Assembly: GCA_018402385.1 (NCBI GenBank)
Contig: JAGYJA010000011.1
Span: forward strand, 1 to 64,000
Length of the DNA stretch: 64,000 nucleotides
From: Flavobacteriaceae bacterium
GTDB lineage: Bacteria; Bacteroidota; Bacteroidia; Flavobacteriales; Flavobacteriaceae
Reading direction: 5' to 3'
Within the stretch, counting starts at the first letter, position 1; each line of letters opens with the position of its first letter. This document shows positions 44,400-52,319 of the stretch, in pieces. The notes under the pieces were generated by a model. It saw only the letters and a list, made by a program, of their open reading frames with translations. It was not told where the DNA came from and did not search any database. The translations under genes were made by a program, and so were the position numbers.

Positions 44400-46892
44400 A
44401 TGAAAACACAACACTACATACTAGGCAACTGGACACAAGGCCAAGGCGAAGGAACACCCATTCAAGACTCTGTAACCGGTGAAGTTTTTACCAGCGTCAC
44501 CACAGAGGGGCTTGACGTTCCAACCATCTTGCAATATGGTCGTGAAAAGGGAGATACATTACGCAAAATGACCTTTCAGGAGAGAGGTAATATGATTAAA
44601 AGTCTCGCGCTGTATTTAAACAAACGCAAACAACAGTTTTACGAAATCAGTTACCGCACCGGTGCTACAAAAATTGACAGCTGGATTGATATTGAAGGCG
44701 GTTTTGGAAACCTGTTTGCCAATGCATCTTTACGGAAATTATTCCCCAATCAGTCCTATCACGTAGAAGGCGAACCCATCGATCTTTCCCGCGGAGGCCG
44801 TTTTATGGCACATCACATTATGGTGCCCAAAGAAGGAGTTGCCGTTCATATCAACGCCTTTAATTTCCCGGTTTGGGGAATGCTTGAAAAATGTGCTGTC
44901 AACTGGATGGCAGGAATGCCCGCAGTAGTGCTCCCTGCACCACAAACTGCATACCTTACTGAAGCTGTAGTCAAAGAAATCATCGCCTCAGGAATTTTAC
45001 CCGAAGGCAGCCTGCAACTCATTTCCGGAACAGCTAAAAATATACTAGATACCGTGCAATCACAGGATGTGGTGACTTTTACAGGTTCGGCCAAAGTAGG
45101 CAGAATGCTGAAAGCTCATCCGCAATTGATAGAAGAATCAGTTCCATTTACGATGGAAGCAGATTCGCTGAACGCGTCTGTTCTCGGTGAAGACGCCGCT
45201 CCCGGCACACCTGAATTTGATTTATTCATCAAAGAAGTACGCAACGAGATGACCGTAAAATGCGGACAAAAATGTACCGCAATCCGTCGTATTCTTGTTC
45301 CTGAAAAGTATATGGAAGATGTGCAAATTGCATTGGGCAAGGCATTGGATAAAGTTACTATTGGTGACCCACGTCTCAAAGAAGTGCGCATGGGGGCATT
45401 GGTAAACCACGCACAAAGGGAGTCGGTGAAAAGTCAAATACAAAAAATAGCTGAAACCGCTCAGATTGTCTATGGCAGTTTTGATGATTTTGAGGCCATA
45501 GGCGCAGACTCTAAAAAAGGAGCATTCATCCGCCCGATTTTATTGCGTGAAGACAATCCATTACAAAACGAAGCTGCACACGTGACCGAAGCTTTCGGTC
45601 CTGTGAGTACACTGATGCCTTACAACACAATAGAAGAAGCAATCAAAATTTCCAAATTGGGTAAAGGCTCTCTCGTGAGTTCCATTTTTACCAATGATAA
45701 TGCCATTGCAAAAGAATTTACCATTGGCGCAGCTTCCCATCATGGCCGCATCTTAACCATCAACCGCGAAAGTGCCAAGCAAAGCACCGGACACGGTTCG
45801 CCATTGCCGTTGCTCGTACACGGAGGTCCCGGTCGTGCCGGTGGGGGTGAAGAAATGGGAGGAATGCGTGGTATCAAACATTATATGCAACGTACAGCTA
45901 TTCAAGGTTCGCCTACAACCTTAACGGAAATCACCGGTATTTACCAACCCAAATCCGATTATAAAGAAGCTGAAAAGCATCCTTTTACCTACCACTGGGA
46001 AGACATCCAACCCGGAATGTCACTCAAAACCCATAAACGCACATTAACCGATGGTGACATCGTCAATTTCGCTAACCTTACCTGGGATCATTTTTATGCC
46101 CACACAGATATCACTTCGCTCGAAGGAAGTATTTTTGAGCACCGCACTGCTCACGGCTATTTTATCATTTCAGCCGCAGCGGGCTTGTTTGTCTATCCCA
46201 ACAAAGGTCCCGTGGCGGCCAATTATGGACTTGAGGAAATCCGTTTCTTGCGACCTTTATATCACAATGACACGATTTATGTGCGCCTAACGTGCAAACA
46301 AAAAGTAGATCGTGACCAAAAAGGGAAAGAACATCCATCAGGTATTGTAAAGTGGTATGTGGAAGTGTTTGATACAGAAGACGAAATGGTAGCTTTTGCA
46401 ACTATTTTGACTATGGTTCAGAAAAAACAGACGACTTTCGTCGAAATGACTTCAGAAAGCATTCCGTTTTACCTGAGCAAATTATCAGAATCGACCCAAC
46501 CAAAATGGGGGACGATGACACCGCAGCATTTGGTGGAACATCTGGAATTCACTTACCGTATTGCCTCGGGCGAAATGCAAGATTTTGACATAGCAACACC
46601 AGAGGAATACATTGAAAAAGTGCAAGCTACCTTGTGGGATTTCAACCCAATGCCACAGGGATACAAAATGCCATTGATGAATGACAATGAATTGGAAGAC
46701 CTGAACCACCCCGATTTAGAAACCGCTAAACAAAAAATGCTGGAAGCCCGCGAGGAATACCTGGAATATTTCAAAGAAAACCCCGATTCGCTTCAAAAAA
46801 ATGCCGTGTTTGGATATTTAAATCGTTATGAATGGTATTTGGTGGAGAGGAAACACCTTAACCACCACTTTAATCAATTTGGGTTGCTATAA
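44400..46892 (+). CDS. paaZ: PaaZ: oxepin-CoA hydrolase / semialdehyde dehydrogenase with C-terminal extension
   Basis: An 830-residue bifunctional ring-opening enzyme. Residues 1-520 are an aldehyde dehydrogenase ([26 protein letters not shown]; catalytic Cys in [18 protein letters not shown]). Residues about 535-680 are a MaoC hydratase ([32 protein letters not shown]). Residues about 680-830 are an extra domain ([40 protein letters not shown]) of the DinB/DUF1569 helical type, which adds about 150 residues over the E. coli form. It produces 3-oxo-5,6-dehydrosuberyl-CoA. Confidence 0.93.
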   Translation: MKTQHYILGNWTQGQGEGTPIQDSVTGEVFTSVTTEGLDVPTILQYGREKGDTLRKMTFQERGNMIKSLALYLNKRKQQFYEISYRTGATKIDSWIDIEGGFGNLFANASLRKLFPNQSYHVEGEPIDLSRGGRFMAHHIMVPKEGVAVHINAFNFPVWGMLEKCAVNWMAGMPAVVLPAPQTAYLTEAVVKEIIASGILPEGSLQLISGTAKNILDTVQSQDVVTFTGSAKVGRMLKAHPQLIEESVPFTMEADSLNASVLGEDAAPGTPEFDLFIKEVRNEMTVKCGQKCTAIRRILVPEKYMEDVQIALGKALDKVTIGDPRLKEVRMGALVNHAQRESVKSQIQKIAETAQIVYGSFDDFEAIGADSKKGAFIRPILLREDNPLQNEAAHVTEAFGPVSTLMPYNTIEEAIKISKLGKGSLVSSIFTNDNAIAKEFTIGAASHHGRILTINRESAKQSTGHGSPLPLLVHGGPGRAGGGEEMGGMRGIKHYMQRTAIQGSPTTLTEITGIYQPKSDYKEAEKHPFTYHWEDIQPGMSLKTHKRTLTDGDIVNFANLTWDHFYAHTDITSLEGSIFEHRTAHGYFIISAAAGLFVYPNKGPVAANYGLEEIRFLRPLYHNDTIYVRLTCKQKVDRDQKGKEHPSGIVKWYVEVFDTEDEMVAFATILTMVQKKQTTFVEMTSESIPFYLSKLSESTQPKWGTMTPQHLVEHLEFTYRIASGEMQDFDIATPEEYIEKVQATLWDFNPMPQGYKMPLMNDNELEDLNHPDLETAKQKMLEAREEYLEYFKENPDSLQKNAVFGYLNRYEWYLVERKHLNHHFNQFGLL

Positions 46893-46905
46893 GCAACACA
46901 AATTG

Positions 46906-47310
46906 TCAATGCGCATTTATTGCGCATTCGCTTAAACTATAGTTCAAATCATTATTGATATGACCAATGCCCAAAAGGTATTACACATATATCCTTACCC
47001 ACAATCGGAATCATATTTTTTATGTGGGAATAACAAACAATATCGAAAGGCGAATGTTTGAACACAAAAACAGTACTTTTAAAACACATGTTGGGAAATA
47101 TAATATTAAAAAATTGGTTTATTTTGAAGAGCATAAAGATGTAAGAATTGCAATTAGAAGAGAGAAAACAATTAAGAAGTGGAAAAGAGAGTGGAAGATG
47201 AACCTGATAACAGAAATGAATCCTGATTGGAATGATTTAAGTGCTGGGTGGGATCTTTCTATGTACGATAAGAAAATCGATTAAACGAATCCGCAACAAG
47301 TGCGGATTGA
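46906..47310. mobile_element. Hairpin-bounded cassette with GIY-YIG gene (paaZ-hydratase)
   Basis: Hairpins AATGCGCA/TGCGCATT (46908-46928) and AATCCGCA/TGCGGATT (47288-47308) bound the cassette. The whole 25-nt ends (46906-46930 and 47286-47310) are inverted repeats matching at 21 of 25 positions. The core differs from the CCCGC palindromes, so it is an independent insertion of the same type as the cassette at 37628. Confidence 0.55.
46967..47284 (+). CDS. GIY-YIG nuclease family protein
   Basis: A 105-residue single GIY-YIG domain: YTYILTHNRNH then FYVGITNNIERRMFEHKNST (about residues 6-36), Arg/Glu region AIRREKTIKKWKREWK (about 68-83) and a C-terminal WNDLSAGWD. Shorter than its sister at 37694 because it lacks repeat-derived ends. 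Sole gene of its cassette. Function unknown, probably DNA nicking (family knowledge). Confidence 0.85.
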   Translation: MPKRYYTYILTHNRNHIFYVGITNNIERRMFEHKNSTFKTHVGKYNIKKLVYFEEHKDVRIAIRREKTIKKWKREWKMNLITEMNPDWNDLSAGWDLSMYDKKID

Positions 47311-47316
47311 CTATTA

Positions 47317-48081
47317 ATGAAAATTATGAAACAACAACCTTACGTAAAACAACAAATAAACAACCATATCGCCACGATAGAATTTTTCCATCCGGCACAT
47401 AACAGTCTGCCGGGTGATTTGCTAGCTCAATTGGCTGAAACCATTAACAAAGCCGGTCAAAACGATGAAGTAAAAGTCATCATCCTGCAAAGCGGTGGCG
47501 ACCGTACTTTTTGTGCCGGTGCCAGTTTTAGTGAACTCATTTCCATCAATGATGAAAAAACTGGTGAGTTCTTTTTCAGTGGCTTTGCCAATGTGATTAA
47601 TGCGATGCGCAAGTGTCCTAAATTTATTATCGGCCGTATTCAGGGTAAAACTGTGGGTGGAGGCGTTGGCCTAGCTTCGGCGGTAGATTATTGTATGGCG
47701 ACTAAATTTGCAGCGATTAAACTAAGCGAACTCAACGTGGGCATTGGTCCGTTTGTGGTAGGTCCTGCGGTGGAGCGTAAATTAGGCTTAAGTGGATTTT
47801 CACAAATAGCCATTGATGCCAATTCCTTTTACGATGCTGAATGGGCGCGAAGTAAAGGAATTTATATGCAAGTGTTTGATGATATTTTGGCTTTAGATGA
47901 AGCAGTAAAGGCTTTCGCCGAAAACCTTTGCACTTACAACCCCGAAGCCATGACAGAAATGAAAAAAGTATTCTGGACAGGCACTGAAAACTGGGACGAG
48001 TTATTAAAAGAACGCGCGAAAATTAGTGGAAGGTTGGTGTTGAGTGCGTTTACGAAGAAGAAGCTTGAAGGGTATAAATAA
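47317..48081 (+). CDS. Enoyl-CoA hydratase/isomerase, likely 2,3-dehydroadipyl-CoA hydratase
   Basis: A 254-residue crotonase-fold protein. Oxyanion motifs FCAGASFSELI (about 66) and GKTVGGGVGLASAVDYCMAT (about 109). The region around the usual catalytic Glu reads ELNVGIGPFVVGPAVERKLG, so one typical Glu is less obvious than in PaaF. Its place in the cluster fits the PaaF step, but another crotonase activity cannot be excluded. The first Met may be at residue 4. Confidence 0.8.
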   Translation: MKIMKQQPYVKQQINNHIATIEFFHPAHNSLPGDLLAQLAETINKAGQNDEVKVIILQSGGDRTFCAGASFSELISINDEKTGEFFFSGFANVINAMRKCPKFIIGRIQGKTVGGGVGLASAVDYCMATKFAAIKLSELNVGIGPFVVGPAVERKLGLSGFSQIAIDANSFYDAEWARSKGIYMQVFDDILALDEAVKAFAENLCTYNPEAMTEMKKVFWTGTENWDELLKERAKISGRLVLSAFTKKKLEGYK

Positions 48082-48104
48082 AAATTAATCATTATAAAAA
48101 CGAG

Positions 48105-48124
48105 ATTCCCGCCTTCGCGGGAAT
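48105..48124. repeat. Palindromic repeat in front of paaY
   Basis: ATTCCCGCCTTCGCGGGAAT with CGAG in front; ends 7 bp before the paaY ATG. Confidence 0.8.
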
Positions 48125-48131
48125 TAGGCTT

Positions 48132-48737
48132 ATGATTTACAGTTTCAAAGGACATATACCCGTTATCCACGAAAGCAGTTTCGTCCACCCTTTGGCAGCT
48201 GTGACCGGCAATGTGATCATTGGCAAAAACTGCTATATTGGTCCGGGAGCGGCCATTCGTGGTGACTGGGGTGAGATTATACTGGAAGATGGTGTCAATG
48301 TACAGGAAAACTGTACCGTACATATGTTTCCGGGGAAATCAATTGTGTTGAGGGAAAGTGCACACATTGGTCACGGAGCAATCATCCATGGCGCCAACAT
48401 TGGCCGAAATGTGTTGGTGGGAATGAACACCGTGATTATGGATGATGCCGAAATTGGTGATGAAAGCATCATCGGTGCGATGGCGTTTGTAAAAGCAGAA
48501 ACGGTGATTCCTCGACGCAGTTTGGTTGTGGGCAACCCCGCAAAAGTCATTAAAGAAGTCAGTGACGAAATGATCGCTTGGAAAACAGCCGGAACAAGAT
48601 TGTATCAACAATTACCAGCCGATTGTCACGAGAGTTTACGGGAAGTGGAACCATTGAGAGAGATGCCCGCAAATCGACCGAAGCAGGAGGATTTTTACAA
48701 GACTTTGGAAGAATATAGAAAAGTGAACAAAGAATAA
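48132..48737 (+). CDS. paaY: PaaY: gamma-carbonic anhydrase-like hexapeptide protein
   Basis: A 201-residue left-handed beta-helix protein. Hexapeptide turns run from about residue 15 to 125 (VTGNVIIGKNCYIGPGAAIR, HIGHGAIIHGANIGRNVLVG). The His zinc ligands of the gamma-CA family are present (CTVHMFPG, HIGHGAIIHG). A C-terminal helix (residues 140-200) matches PaaY, a thioesterase-like helper in phenylacetate degradation. Last paa gene before the 2-oxoacid dehydrogenase genes. Confidence 0.92.
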   Translation: MIYSFKGHIPVIHESSFVHPLAAVTGNVIIGKNCYIGPGAAIRGDWGEIILEDGVNVQENCTVHMFPGKSIVLRESAHIGHGAIIHGANIGRNVLVGMNTVIMDDAEIGDESIIGAMAFVKAETVIPRRSLVVGNPAKVIKEVSDEMIAWKTAGTRLYQQLPADCHESLREVEPLREMPANRPKQEDFYKTLEEYRKVNKE

Positions 48738-48760
48738 AGAAAATAGAATATAGAATAGAG

Positions 48761-50059
48761 ATGTCACAGACAGAATTTAAATTGCCCAGAATGGGAGAAA
48801 GCATCACCGAAGGCACCATCATCAATTGGATGGTTCAGCCCGGAGAATCGTTTGAAGAAGGCGAGATTATTGTGGAAGTGGGGACAGACAAAGTGGATAA
48901 TGAAGTGCCGGCGCCTTTTTCGGGAACGCTTATCGAAACCAAATACAACGCGAAAGATGTTGTGAAAATTGGGGAAGTGATAGCTATTCTAAAGGCTTCT
49001 GAAGGAGCTTCAAAAAAAGCCGTTAATAAAAACCAAGAAGAAGCTGTAAAAACAACTCAAACTTCAGATAAGTCTAAAAAAGTTGCTTCAAAACCGCCCA
49101 AATCAGTTTCATCCACTTATCAAGTGCCGGTGAATCGGACGAACAAATTTTATTCACCGTTGGTCGAAAAAATTGCCAAAGTGCACCACATCAGTTATGA
49201 AGAGTTGGCACGCATTCCTGCAACAGGGAAAGAGGGGCGACTACAAAAAAGCGATGTGTTTAAATACATTGAAGAAGGCCGCCCCGCGCAATTTGTACAA
49301 TCGGTGGCAGAAGCTGGATACAGCATCCCGCAATTGAATCTTGACAAAGGCAAAGGAAAAATCGTGGAAATGGACCGCATGCGCCAAATGATTGCCGATC
49401 ACATGGTGTACAGCAAACATACTTCTCCGCACGTTACCGCATATGTTGAAGCCGATATGACCAATATGGTGAATTGGCGGAACGCTAACAAGGAAGCTTT
49501 TCAGAAAAAAAATGGCGAGAAACTGACCTTTACACCCTTGTTTGTAGAAGCTGTCGCGAAAGCAGTGAAAGACTTCCCGATGATCAATGTTTCGGTGGAT
49601 GGCGCGAATATTATCGTGAAAGAACACATCAATATAGGTATGGCAACAGCATTGCCCAGCGGCAACCTGATTGTTCCTGTTGTGAGAAATGCCGATCAAA
49701 AAGATTTACCAACGCTTGCAAAAGAAATCAACGAACTGGCAGAAAAAGCCCGCACCAATAAATTAAAAGCAGACGATACCAAAGGAAGCACCTTTACCAT
49801 CAGTAATGTGGGGACCTTTGGCAGTTTAATGGGAACACCAATTATCAACCAGCCTGAAGCAGCAATATTAGCAACCGGAATTATCAAGAAAAGGGCAGAA
49901 GTTATTGAAAAACCGGAAGGCGACACCATTGAAATCCGGCAAATGATGTATTTGTCCCTGTCATTTGACCATCGCATTGTCGATGGGTTTTTGGGAGGTA
50001 GTTTCCTGAGAAGAATTGCCGATTATTTTGAGCAATTTGATAGTAAAAGAATTATATAA
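48761..50059 (+). CDS. Dihydrolipoamide acyltransferase (E2)
   Basis: A 432-residue E2 subunit. Lipoyl domain 1-80 with lipoylated Lys in GTDKVDNE (about 44); flexible Lys/Ser/Pro linker about 85-125; E1/E3-binding domain about 130-165 (VEKIAKVHHISYEELARIPA); acyltransferase core about 200-432 with the catalytic SFDHRIVDG (His about 403). It belongs with the E1 after it, probably a branched-chain or aryl 2-oxoacid dehydrogenase. Its link to phenylacetate (for example via phenylpyruvate) is inference. Confidence 0.9.
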   Translation: MSQTEFKLPRMGESITEGTIINWMVQPGESFEEGEIIVEVGTDKVDNEVPAPFSGTLIETKYNAKDVVKIGEVIAILKASEGASKKAVNKNQEEAVKTTQTSDKSKKVASKPPKSVSSTYQVPVNRTNKFYSPLVEKIAKVHHISYEELARIPATGKEGRLQKSDVFKYIEEGRPAQFVQSVAEAGYSIPQLNLDKGKGKIVEMDRMRQMIADHMVYSKHTSPHVTAYVEADMTNMVNWRNANKEAFQKKNGEKLTFTPLFVEAVAKAVKDFPMINVSVDGANIIVKEHINIGMATALPSGNLIVPVVRNADQKDLPTLAKEINELAEKARTNKLKADDTKGSTFTISNVGTFGSLMGTPIINQPEAAILATGIIKKRAEVIEKPEGDTIEIRQMMYLSLSFDHRIVDGFLGGSFLRRIADYFEQFDSKRII

Positions 50060-50070
50060 AACTCTTAGTG

Positions 50071-50151
50071 GTCCTTTGTGCTTCTTTGAGCAACTTTGTG
50101 GAATAGCTACCGCAGAGTTTCGCGAAGAAGCCCGAAGTTTCGCAAAGAAAA
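50071..50151. repeat. Large imperfect hairpin between E2 and E1
   Basis: CTTCTTTGAG... (50081-50101) and its inverse (50110-50130) pair at 16 of 21 positions; outer CTTTG/CAAAG words extend the stem. No ORF. It fills the E2-E1 spacer. Confidence 0.5.
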
Positions 50152-50160
50152 CATTTAGAA

Positions 50161-51264
50161 ATGAGCCATAAAATAAATAAACAAACCTTCAAAAAAGCAT
50201 TCAAAAACGTCTGCACCGCTAAGGCAATGGCAGAGTTGTATGAAGAAAACTTCAAAGTCGTTTCCAAATATGTACACGCTACTTCGCGCGGACACGAAGT
50301 GATTCAGACCGCATTAGGGATGCAATTGTTGCCACAGGATTATGCTTATCCCTATTACCGCGACGACTCTATGCTGTTGAGTTTTGGTTGTACACCAAAA
50401 GATTTGATGCTACAATTACTCGCCAAAAAAGACGACCCTTTTTCCGGTGGAAGAACTTATTATTCCCATCCCAGTTTGCGGGATGATGACAAGCCCAAGG
50501 TGCCGCATCAAAGTAGCGCAACCGGAATGCAGGCGATTCCCGCGACTGGTGCTGCTTTGGGATTCCATTACCGCGAAAGCGGTAATCTCTTCAATGAAGA
50601 AGAACAGTATGGTTTTTTAGTTCCGGAATCTGAAGGCCGAGATTCCCGCCTTCGCGGGAATTTGCCGATTGTGGTTTGCTCCATGGGCGACGCCTCCGTC
50701 ACCGAAGGTGAAATCGCTGAAGCCTTTCAAATGGCAGCTTTAAAGCAATTGCCCATTTTATATTTGATTCAGGATAATGGTTGGGATATTTCAGCCAACG
50801 AGGCTGAAACCCGTGCACAGAATGCCTTTGAATATGCCAAAGGATTCCACGGTCTTGAGGCGATTTCTATAGATGGAACTGACTTCATTGAAAGCTATAC
50901 GCAGGTACAGAATGTCATAGAAACCATAAGAAAAGAACGTCGGCCATTTTTGGTGCATGCTAAAGTTCCGTTGTTGAATCACCATACTTCAGGAGTTAGG
51001 ATGGAATGGTATCGGGATGATTTAGAAGAGGCACGTTCTCGTGATCCTTATCCGAACATTAAAAAACAGTTGTTGGATAATGGGTTTAGTGAAAAGGAGC
51101 TGAAGGAAATTGAGACTTCCGCCTCTGCGGAAGTGAAAAAGACTACGAAGAAGCCCTCAAAGCCGAAGATCCAAAGCCTGAAGACTTATTCACGCACGAT
51201 TTTGCGCCCACCCCCATCACTGAAGAAACCGGGACCCGAAGTCCTGAAGGCGCAGAAAAAGTAG
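50161..51264 (+). CDS. 2-oxoacid dehydrogenase E1, alpha half of a frameshifted alpha-beta fusion
   Basis: The alpha half of a TPP-dependent E1. ThDP-binding GDASVTEGEIAEAFQMAALK leads to the QDNGWDIS block (about 175-215); GRTYYSHPSL is upstream. Just before it a 95-bp paired-palindrome unit (50567-50661) is read in frame and adds HYRESGNLF and RDSRLRGNL. A third palindrome lies at 51115-51134. After it the frame is lost; the other frame gives YEEALKAEDPKPEDLFTHDF and EGAEKVVMVDCALFG, the natural linker to the beta half. One A lost in the run at about 51135-51139 explains the break. The remaining C terminus of this ORF (about 45 residues) is out-of-frame. Confidence 0.8.
   Translation: MSHKINKQTFKKAFKNVCTAKAMAELYEENFKVVSKYVHATSRGHEVIQTALGMQLLPQDYAYPYYRDDSMLLSFGCTPKDLMLQLLAKKDDPFSGGRTYYSHPSLRDDDKPKVPHQSSATGMQAIPATGAALGFHYRESGNLFNEEEQYGFLVPESEGRDSRLRGNLPIVVCSMGDASVTEGEIAEAFQMAALKQLPILYLIQDNGWDISANEAETRAQNAFEYAKGFHGLEAISIDGTDFIESYTQVQNVIETIRKERRPFLVHAKVPLLNHHTSGVRMEWYRDDLEEARSRDPYPNIKKQLLDNGFSEKELKEIETSASAEVKKTTKKPSKPKIQSLKTYSRTILRPPPSLKKPGPEVLKAQKK
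50567..50661. repeat. Paired palindromes inserted in frame in E1
   Basis: ATTACCGCGAAAGCGGTAAT plus CTCTTC (50567-50592) faces CCGAG plus ATTCCCGCCTTCGCGGGAAT (50642-50661). Same design as 42423-42559, here in coding sequence. A single palindrome ACTTCCGCCTCTGCGGAAGT lies further on at 51115-51134. Confidence 0.75.
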
Positions 51265-52269
51265 TGATGGTAGATTGTGCCCTTTTTGGGATAGAAGAAT
51301 TAATGCAAAAGCACAAAGAATGTTTACTCTACGGTCAGGATGTGGGTGGACGATTGGGTGGTGTATTTCGCGAAGCAGCTACACTTGCGCAAAAATTTGG
51401 TGACAACCGCGTGTTTAATACACCCATTCAAGAAGCATTTATTGTTGGTTCTACAGTAGGAATGAGTGCCGTGGGACTAAAACCCATCGTTGAAGTACAG
51501 TTTGCAGATTATATCTGGCCGGGACTGAATCAATTATTCACCGAAGTGAGCCGAAGTTGTTATCTTTCTAACGGTAAATGGCCGGTGTCGATGATACTTC
51601 GCGTGCCAATTGGCGCTTATGGAAGTGGCGGGCCTTACCATTCTTCTTCGGTGGAAAGCATTGTGACTAACATTCGAGGAATTAAAATTGCCTACCCCAG
51701 CAACGGAGCCGATTTAAAAGGATTAATAAAAGCAGCTTATTATGACCCCAATCCGGTGGTGATTTTGGAGCATAAAGGATTGTACTGGAGTAAAGTACCG
51801 GGAACTAAAGGGGCCACATCAGTTGAGCCTTCTGAAGATTATGTGTTGCCTTTCGGAAAAGCATGGTTATTACAGGAAATTTGGAAACAGGAAGATGTGG
51901 AAACCGCAACTATTGTTTCCTACGGAATGGGCGTACATTGGGCGATGAACGCTACTAAAGGCCTTCGTGACCGTGTTGAAATTATTGACTTGCGTACACT
52001 TTTTCCGCTGGATGAAGAAACCATAATGAAATCTGTTAGGAAAACAGGTAAAGTGTCTGGTGGTGACTGAAGAGCCTTCAAATAATAGTTTTGCAAGGGC
52101 TCTTGCCGGAAAAATTCAGGAAGGATGTTTTCAGTATCTCGATGCGCCGGTTTTGACAATTGGTTCTGAGAATATGCCGGCCATTCCGTTGAACTCAACT
52201 TTGGAGCAAGCGATGATACCTAGTACAGAAAAGGTGAAAGCTAAACTTGAAGAACTTTTGGATTATTAA
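51264..52269 (+). pseudogene. 2-oxoacid dehydrogenase E1, beta half, frameshifted near its end
   Basis: The beta (transketolase-like) half. FREAATLAQKFGDNRVFNTP and QEAFIVGSTVGMSAVGLKPI lead to VPIGAYGSGGPYHSSSVESI, with the pyrimidine-domain Glu and the K-site residues. The open frame ends at 52070 after TGKVSGGD. The other frame from about 52044 gives KCLVVTEEPSNNSFARALAG and continues to 52269. One extra A in the AAAG near 52050 fits. With both frameshifts corrected the E1 would be a single alpha-beta fusion of about 700 residues, common in Bacteroidetes. Confidence 0.8.
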
Positions 52270-52289
52270 CAGATAAATTTTCAATTAAC

Positions 52290-52297
52290 TATCTTTA
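52290..52297 (+). promoter_or_regulatory. -7-like element before the M28 peptidase
   Basis: TATCTTTA, one mismatch from TAnnTTTG, 23 bp before the ATG at 52320. Confidence 0.4.
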
Positions 52298-52319
52298 CGC
52301 CTATTAAAAACAAAAAACA

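Noticed and set aside
35784-50661. CRISPR array made of the CCCGC palindromes
   Set aside because: Copies are irregularly spaced by hundreds of bases, lie in both orientations at gene junctions, and no cas gene is present.
51195-51264. C-terminal basic tail of E1 alpha as a real extension
   Set aside because: The other frame of the same DNA encodes the conserved linker to the beta half, so this tail is an out-of-frame artefact.
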